DNA from: Pirellulales bacterium
Lineage (GTDB): Bacteria; Planctomycetota; Planctomycetia; Pirellulales; Lacipirellulaceae
Assembly (NCBI GenBank): GCA_028279215.1
Contig: JANQOF010000002.1
Span: 1 to 64,000 of the forward strand
Length of the DNA stretch: 64,000 nt
Direction: 5' to 3'
The notes under the pieces were generated by a model. It had not been told where the DNA came from, ran no database searches, and worked only from the letters and a program-made list of their open reading frames with translations. Of this stretch, positions 59,343 to 64,000 are shown in pieces (the stretch's first letter is position 1; every line of letters begins with the position of its first letter). The translations under genes were made by a program, and so were the position numbers.

Positions 59343-60662
59343 CGACAAGCCTTCAATTAACTTCACCAGCGGGATGAACAAAGCGATCACGATGAAGCCG
59401 ACCATGCCGCCTAGCACGATGATCAGGATCGGCTCCATCAGCTTCGTCAGGCTGTCGGTCAACACGGCGACTTCTTCGTCGTACACGTCGGCCACCTTAT
59501 AAAGCATGGTGTCGAGTTCACCTGTCTCTTCGCCGACGTCGACCATGTTGACCACAATGTCGTCGACGATCCGCTGCTTATATTTCAGCAAGTAGATGAG
59601 CGCGCCGATCACCGGAATCGATGTGATCCAGAAGAACAACGCGACTGGATGAAAGCCGGGCGTGCTGTTTTCCTTCATGGGCTTGGCAATCGATTCACCT
59701 TCGCGAATTGCCTCGCTGATGCGTGTGTACATTCGCTCGAACACGGCGTTGCCGGCCGTGTCTCGCGTGATGTTGAGGGCCTCCAGAATCGGCACGCCGC
59801 TGGCCACGAGTGTGCCAAGCGTTCGAGCCGTACGGGCGAGCGTGTTCTTTTCGAACAGTTGCCCAAAGATGGGAATCTTGATGATGTACTGATCCCACCC
59901 CATGCGTCCCGCCTTGAACTTGCGGATCAGCTTGATCAATAGCCAGATACTGGTGGGAATGAGCGGGATGAGGTACCAGTACTGCACCGTCCATTCCGAC
60001 ATCGCCACGAGCATCTCAGTCATTGGCGGCAGTTCGAGATCGAACTCGGTGAAGATCTCGCGGAACTGCGGCACGATGAAGATCATGATCAACGTCAGAA
60101 TCAACACGGCGATGCCTACCACGAACACCGGGTAGATCATCGCGCCTTTGACCTTTCGCTTGAGCGACTCGGCCCGCTCCTGGAAGTCGGCCAATCGCTG
60201 CAAGATGAGTTCGAGCGCACCGCCCGCCTCGCCTGCTTTGATCATGTTGACGTACAGGCGGTTAAAACACTTGGGGCTCTTGGACATGGCCTCGGACAAC
60301 GTGGCGCCAGCTTCGATCTCGTCGCAAGTGTCTTCCAGCGAGTACTTCAGCCGCCCTGGCTTGGCCTGCGCCGCCAGGATACGGAGCGACCGCAAAATGG
60401 GCAGGCCAGCGTCTTGGAGAATGGAAAGCTGTCGGGTGAACGTGGTGAGGTCTTTACTCTTCACGCCGCCGAACACGAACCCGCGCTTCTTCTTCGCTGG
60501 CCCAGCCTCTTCCTTCTTCCGGCTCTTCTTGACGGAAATCTTCGTCACGAAGTAGCCCATCTGGCGAATGGTCGCTTGCGCTTCTTCCTCGGTGGTGGCC
60601 TCGATCACGTCTTTGATCTCGGTACCCGTGGCGTCCATCGCTTCGAATTGGAAAGTAGGCAT
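59340..60662 (-). CDS. gspF: GspF/PilC inner-membrane platform protein
   Basis: A 440-residue polytopic protein that anchors the assembly ATPase and passes pilin subunits out of the membrane. Two GspF domains each carry the conserved LxxLxxxGxxLxxAL-type sequence (FTRQLSILQDAGLPILRSL and LARTARTLGTLVASGVPILE). Three membrane segments (about 170-195, 225-245 and 405-430) include IMIFIVPQF and IVLGGMVGFIVIALFIPL. It follows the GspE/PilB gene in the operon. The N-terminal charged linker is lysine-rich. Confidence 0.93.
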   Translation of the reverse strand: MPTFQFEAMDATGTEIKDVIEATTEEEAQATIRQMGYFVTKISVKKSRKKEEAGPAKKKRGFVFGGVKSKDLTTFTRQLSILQDAGLPILRSLRILAAQAKPGRLKYSLEDTCDEIEAGATLSEAMSKSPKCFNRLYVNMIKAGEAGGALELILQRLADFQERAESLKRKVKGAMIYPVFVVGIAVLILTLIMIFIVPQFREIFTEFDLELPPMTEMLVAMSEWTVQYWYLIPLIPTSIWLLIKLIRKFKAGRMGWDQYIIKIPIFGQLFEKNTLARTARTLGTLVASGVPILEALNITRDTAGNAVFERMYTRISEAIREGESIAKPMKENSTPGFHPVALFFWITSIPVIGALIYLLKYKQRIVDDIVVNMVDVGEETGELDTMLYKVADVYDEEVAVLTDSLTKLMEPILIIVLGGMVGFIVIALFIPLVKLIEGLS

Positions 60663-60666
60663 CGGT

Positions 60667-60694
60667 CTAGGGGCTAGGGTTTAGGGGCCAGGGA
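60667..60694. repeat. Heptamer repeat upstream of gspF/pilC
   Basis: CTAGGGG, CTAGGGT, TTAGGGG, CCAGGGA: four units beginning 5 bp from the start codon. Confidence 0.8.
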
Positions 60695-60701
60695 CTGCGT
60701 T

Positions 60702-60718
60702 GGTGCGTCGCACGCACC
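60702..60718. repeat. Short hairpin GGTGCGT-CGC-ACGCACC
   Basis: A perfect 7-bp stem with a three-base loop in the gap between gspE and gspF. No T run follows, so it is more likely a repeat or processing hairpin than a terminator. Confidence 0.55.
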
Positions 60719-60724
60719 CTACGA

Positions 60725-62443
60725 TTACGCTTCCAAAATGGTTTCTCGAATCACTTCTTCAGGCGTCGTCACCCCTTCGAGCGCGGCCTTCATGCCAGCC
60801 GATCGAAGTGAGAGCATTCCATGTTTCTCCGCCGCCTTGCGAAGTTCTTCCGTCTGGCAGTTTTCCATAATCATGTCGCGAAGGTCGTTGTTCATGACCA
60901 TTAGCTCGAACAAACCGACGCGGCCTTTGTAGCCCGTGTTGTTGCAAATCTCACAGCCACTTCCGCGATAGAACTTTTTGCCCTTGATGTCGTCGGCGGT
61001 CAGCTCCAAGTCGTCGAGCACTTCTTGTGTTGGTTGGTACTCTTCACGGCAGCTCTTGCACACCTTGCGAACCAGCCGCTGGGCGAGAATTGCCTCGACA
61101 GTCGCGGTGATGAGGAACGTCGGCACGCCCATGTCTTTGAGCCGGGTGATCGTGCTGGGCGCGTCGTTGGTGTGCAGCGTGCTAAACACCAAATGGCCGG
61201 TGAGCGACGCCTGTACGGCAATCTCCGCGGTTTCAAGGTCGCGAATCTCGCCCACCAGGATTTTGTCCGGGTCCTGCCGCAAAATGGCTCGCAAGCACTG
61301 GGCAAAAGTATTGCCGATCGACGAGTCGATCGGCACCTGGACGATGCCATCCATGTCGTATTCCACCGGGTCTTCGGTGGTAATCAGTTTGTCTTCAATG
61401 CTGTTAAGTTCGTTGAGCGCTGAGTACAGCGTGGTGGTCTTGCCCGAGCCGGTTGGCCCGGTGACCAGCACGATTCCGTTGGGTTTCTTAATGGCGTCGC
61501 GAAAGCCGCCCATGGTTTCGTCGTTCATGCCAACGTTTTGCAAGTCGAGCGACACCACGGAACGATCAAGCACCCGCATAACCACGCTCTCGCCGAACAT
61601 GGTGGGCAGCACGCTCACCCGCAAGTCGACGGGATGTCCGCCGACGGTCAACTCGATCCGTCCGTCCTGCGGCATCCGCCGTTCGGCGATATCAAGATTA
61701 GCCATCACCTTGATGCGCGTGGTAATGGCGAACGCCAAGTGGCGCGGTGGCGGCACCATTTCGTACAACACGCCGTCGGCCTTGATGCGGATGCGAAACT
61801 CGTCTTCAAACGGCTCGAAGTGCAAGTCGCTCGCATGATCTTTGATCGCCAGCAGCAGCACCATGTTCAGTAGCTTCCGCACCGGGGCGCTATCGGCCAA
61901 CGCCTCGACGCTTGTGAGGTCGATCGGCCCGTCGGCACTGACTTCGGCGGCCGCCTTGGCGAGTTCTTCATCGGCCTCCAAGTCGCCTACAAGGCTCTCC
62001 ACGCTCTCGGTGTTTTCGCCGTAATAGCGTTCGAGCGCGGCGTTCATGCTGCTGGCGGTCGTTACCATCACGCGGATGTTGTGCCCGAGAAAAGTGCGCA
62101 GCTCGTCTTGCACGGCCAAGTTTTGCGGGTCGGACATTGCCACCGAGAGCGTGTTGCCGTCGAACTCGGTCGGAACAATACGGTACATTTGCGCCATGGG
62201 CTCGGTGACCATGGCCAGCACGTCCTTGTCGATGGTCAGATCGGCAACCGTCACCACGTTGAGCCCCATTTGCTCGCCGAGCGCGTGGGCCACTTGTTCC
62301 TCGGTCACCAGGCCCATGTCCATGGCGACGCGGCCAAACAACTGCCCGGGCTGTTGCTTTTGTTCGTCGACCAGCAGTTCGAGCTGTTCGTCGGACAAAT
62401 AGCCCATGTCGACCAGGATCTGTCCAATACGCCGCATTGCCAT
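60725..62443 (-). CDS. gspE: GspE/PilB-type assembly ATPase
   Basis: A 572-residue hexameric ATPase that powers extension of the pilus or pseudopilus. The N-terminal MshEN-like domains hold RRIGQILVDMGYLSDEQLELL and repeats of this pattern. Then come the Walker A GPTGSGKTTTLYSAL near residue 320, the Asp box GIVQVPIDSSIGNTFAQCL, the Walker B ILVGEIRDLETAEIA and the His box. The zinc-binding tetracysteine is CKSCREE ... GSGCEICNNTGY. ATG 62443 or 62437 can serve as the start. It lies between pilT and the gspF gene. Confidence 0.95.
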   Translation of the reverse strand: MAMRRIGQILVDMGYLSDEQLELLVDEQKQQPGQLFGRVAMDMGLVTEEQVAHALGEQMGLNVVTVADLTIDKDVLAMVTEPMAQMYRIVPTEFDGNTLSVAMSDPQNLAVQDELRTFLGHNIRVMVTTASSMNAALERYYGENTESVESLVGDLEADEELAKAAAEVSADGPIDLTSVEALADSAPVRKLLNMVLLLAIKDHASDLHFEPFEDEFRIRIKADGVLYEMVPPPRHLAFAITTRIKVMANLDIAERRMPQDGRIELTVGGHPVDLRVSVLPTMFGESVVMRVLDRSVVSLDLQNVGMNDETMGGFRDAIKKPNGIVLVTGPTGSGKTTTLYSALNELNSIEDKLITTEDPVEYDMDGIVQVPIDSSIGNTFAQCLRAILRQDPDKILVGEIRDLETAEIAVQASLTGHLVFSTLHTNDAPSTITRLKDMGVPTFLITATVEAILAQRLVRKVCKSCREEYQPTQEVLDDLELTADDIKGKKFYRGSGCEICNNTGYKGRVGLFELMVMNNDLRDMIMENCQTEELRKAAEKHGMLSLRSAGMKAALEGVTTPEEVIRETILEA

Positions 62444-62455
62444 GGCAGGTAGTTG

Positions 62456-62490
62456 TTGGGTTTTAGGTGTTCGTTGTTAGGAATTACGGT
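62456..62490. repeat. Heptamer repeat between pilT and gspE
   Basis: TTGGGTT, TTAGGTG, TTCGTTG, TTAGGAA, TTACGGT: five units of seven bases, each beginning with TT. Confidence 0.65.
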
Positions 62491-62536
62491 TGGTTCGCTT
62501 CATCACGACCAAAGTTTGCTTTGGTCGTTTGAGTTC

Positions 62537-63640
62537 TCATTCTGAGTCGGTTGGTTCGTCGTCGAACATGCCACGTTCGGCTGCGGCGAATCGCGCCGCC
62601 AATTCGTCCGCGTTGTTGCACTTGGCAATGGCGTCTTCCTTGCTCACCAGGCCGTCTTGCCAGAGTTTGAAGATGTGATCGTCCAGCAGTTTCATGCCGT
62701 ACTTCGCACCGGTTTGGATCTGCGAAGTGATACGGAAAATCTTGTTCTCGCGAATCAGGTTGGCGATGCCGGAGTTCACCACCAATACCTCATGCGCGGC
62801 GATCCGTCCGCCGCCAACCTTCTTGAGCAACTGCTGCGACAGGATGCCAATAATCGAAGAGGCCAACTGGGTGCGGATTTGATCTTGCTGGTTAGTTGGG
62901 AAGACGTCGATGATCCGGTTAATCGTGCCCGCGGCGCTGGAAGTATGGAGCGTACCGAACACCACGTGGCCCGTTTCGGCGGCGGTAATCGCGGCCTCAA
63001 TGGTTTCTAGGTCGCGAAGCTCGCCCACCAGAATAACGTCGGGATCTTGCCGCAACGCACGACGAATCGCCTCGGCAAAACTGGTGACGTCGACACCCAC
63101 TTCGCGCTGGTTGACGGTCGACTTCTTATGGTTGTGCTGGAACTCGATAGGGTCTTCGATGGTGATGATGTGGTGGTCGACGTTCTCGTTGATGTAGTCG
63201 ACCATCGCCGCGAGCGAGGTACTTTTTCCCGACCCGGTGGGCCCCGTGACCAGTACCAGCCCGCGAGGACGGAGGATCATCTTTTTGAACACCTCCGGCA
63301 GCTTCAGTTCGTCCATGGTCCACAGCTCGACCGGAATCTGCCGCAGCACCATCGCCGCTTTGCCGCGTTGGCGAAACACCGACACACGAAAACGCGCCTG
63401 TTCGCCAAAAGCGAAACCGAAGTCGGTGCTGCCGGTTTCTTGAAACTCTTGTTGGCAACGATCGGGCGTGATGCTCTTCATCAGGCCCATGGTGTCTTCC
63501 GGCTCGAGCACCTTGGTCTTGAGCTTCTGCATGCGCCCATGCAGACGCAACACGGGCGGTTGGCCGACCGTGATGTGCAAGTCGCTCGCCCCCTGCTTGA
63601 TAGCAGCCGAGAGCAATTTGTCGATTAGAATGGTGCCCAT
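62537..63640 (-). CDS. pilT: PilT retraction ATPase
   Basis: A 367-residue PilT-type secretion ATPase that depolymerises pilin and retracts the pilus. DKLLSAAIKQGASDLHITVG at the N-terminus is the PAS-like domain. The ATPase core has Walker A GPTGSGKST near residue 130, the Asp box TIEDPIEFQHNHKKSTVNQRE, Walker B VILVGELRDLETIEAA and the AAETGHVVFGTLHT His box. GMKLLDDHIFKLWQDGLVS is the C-terminal element of PilT. GGGAGGAAG precedes ATG 63640; the frame is open to 63928. It is the first gene of the leftward locus in this window. Confidence 0.95.
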   Translation of the reverse strand: MGTILIDKLLSAAIKQGASDLHITVGQPPVLRLHGRMQKLKTKVLEPEDTMGLMKSITPDRCQQEFQETGSTDFGFAFGEQARFRVSVFRQRGKAAMVLRQIPVELWTMDELKLPEVFKKMILRPRGLVLVTGPTGSGKSTSLAAMVDYINENVDHHIITIEDPIEFQHNHKKSTVNQREVGVDVTSFAEAIRRALRQDPDVILVGELRDLETIEAAITAAETGHVVFGTLHTSSAAGTINRIIDVFPTNQQDQIRTQLASSIIGILSQQLLKKVGGGRIAAHEVLVVNSGIANLIRENKIFRITSQIQTGAKYGMKLLDDHIFKLWQDGLVSKEDAIAKCNNADELAARFAAAERGMFDDEPTDSE

Positions 63641-64000
63641 GGCGATCACTTCCTCCCGCGCAGGATGGCAACGCGCCACCGTACCGGTGGCACACAAATC
63701 GCGCCGGCGAGGAAGATTCCTGTTCCGTTGGTTTCCCGCTCCCCCGCGTCTGCCCCTGAGCAACGTGGTTTGTCGTGGAAACGCGACCTGGTAACCGGCC
63801 AAACGTGTGGCGTTACGAGCGATCGACGAACGTGGCCCTAAAGGTCGATCTCGGCATTCCGCACATCTTGGCTGGCACGTGATGAGCGGCCGGTAAAGGA
63901 TTATTCGCGCCCGCGCGAGGCGACTCAAGTCTCGATTTTACTAACAGTTAACTCTGCTGGGTGCTCGAATATGTGCAGGAGACCAACAATCGCTCGCCGA
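63641..64000. other. 360-bp upstream region of the pilus locus
   Basis: No gene recognised. On the minus strand TAAAAT (near 63940) could be a -10 element, but no good -35 lies at 16-18 bp. The open frame upstream of pilT is arginine-rich and without similarity. Confidence 0.4.

Noticed and set aside
60702..60718. Terminator between gspE and gspF
   Set aside because: The hairpin lacks a T run and sits within an apparent operon.
1..64000. CRISPR array, integrase, prophage or insertion sequence with terminal repeats
   Set aside because: No spaced identical direct repeats with unique spacers, no integrase or phage genes, and only the RAYT gene resembles a transposase.

Overview
The window looks like chromosomal DNA of a planctomycete, most likely of the Pirellulales type. 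The reasons are family-level: a PmoA-like (DUF6807) secreted protein, Tat-exported Gfo/Idh/MocA oxidoreductase, MBL-DinB fusion, a SpoIIE-type phosphatase of the form common in planctomycetes, several unusual prepilins and a very large secreted protein with dockerin-like Asp/Asn/Gly loops. No phage, integron or CRISPR array was seen. The only recognisable mobile-type gene is a single REP-associated tyrosine transposase (RAYT).

Layout. (1) 0-7 kb, + strand: phosphofructokinase with an altered nucleotide/Mg loop, aldo/keto reductase, acetyl-CoA synthetase, Uma2-family nuclease, von Willebrand A protein. (2) 6.9-15.4 kb: a lipid-modification island. A methyltransferase and a degenerate SpoIIE-like phosphatase run leftward. 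DUF1295, a flavin amine-oxidase-like protein, DUF1365 and cyclopropane synthase run rightward. A CarH/LitR-like MerR-B12-domain regulator follows, lacking the cobalamin-coordinating His, and a sigma-70 family factor is divergent from it. In other bacteria this gene set is light- or singlet-oxygen-regulated. (3) 15-21 kb: Gfo/Idh oxidoreductase, two divergent tRNA-Pro genes (GGG, UGG), parB-parA, a membrane protein, three parS-like sites about 40 bp apart, and a RAYT gene with REP sequences on both sides. (4) 21-33 kb: DUF1015 protein, MBL-DinB fusion, ahcY with a clear terminator, trpF, an ExeA-like ATPase, a nucleotide-sugar epimerase, a second, canonical phosphofructokinase, an AAA ATPase and a metallophosphoesterase. 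(5) 33-46 kb: lipoprotein, lnt, ABC-F, DUF6807, an ABC exporter pair, class IV aminotransferase, alpha/beta hydrolase, Cys-rich lipoprotein, transglutaminase and thioredoxin-like protein. (6) 46-64 kb, all leftward: a type IV pilus/type II secretion-like locus in the order pilT, gspE/pilB, gspF/pilC, four prepilin-like proteins, and a 2598-residue protein with a prepilin-like N-terminal membrane helix.

Three repeat systems stand out. Tandem repeats with a strict 7-bp period but different units sit at gene junctions, nine of them catalogued and seven inside the pilus locus; two lie inside prepilin leader-peptide codons. A 138-bp element occurs twice in opposite orientation (30.5 and 39.0 kb) without gaps. 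REP hairpins (20.4-21.0 and 45.8 kb) show compensatory changes in their stems.

The strongest candidates for something undescribed are the B12-ligand-less photoregulator-like island, the heptamer repeat system with possible phase variation of a prepilin, and the giant pilus-associated protein. Functions are assigned by recognising motifs by eye; no database search was run.
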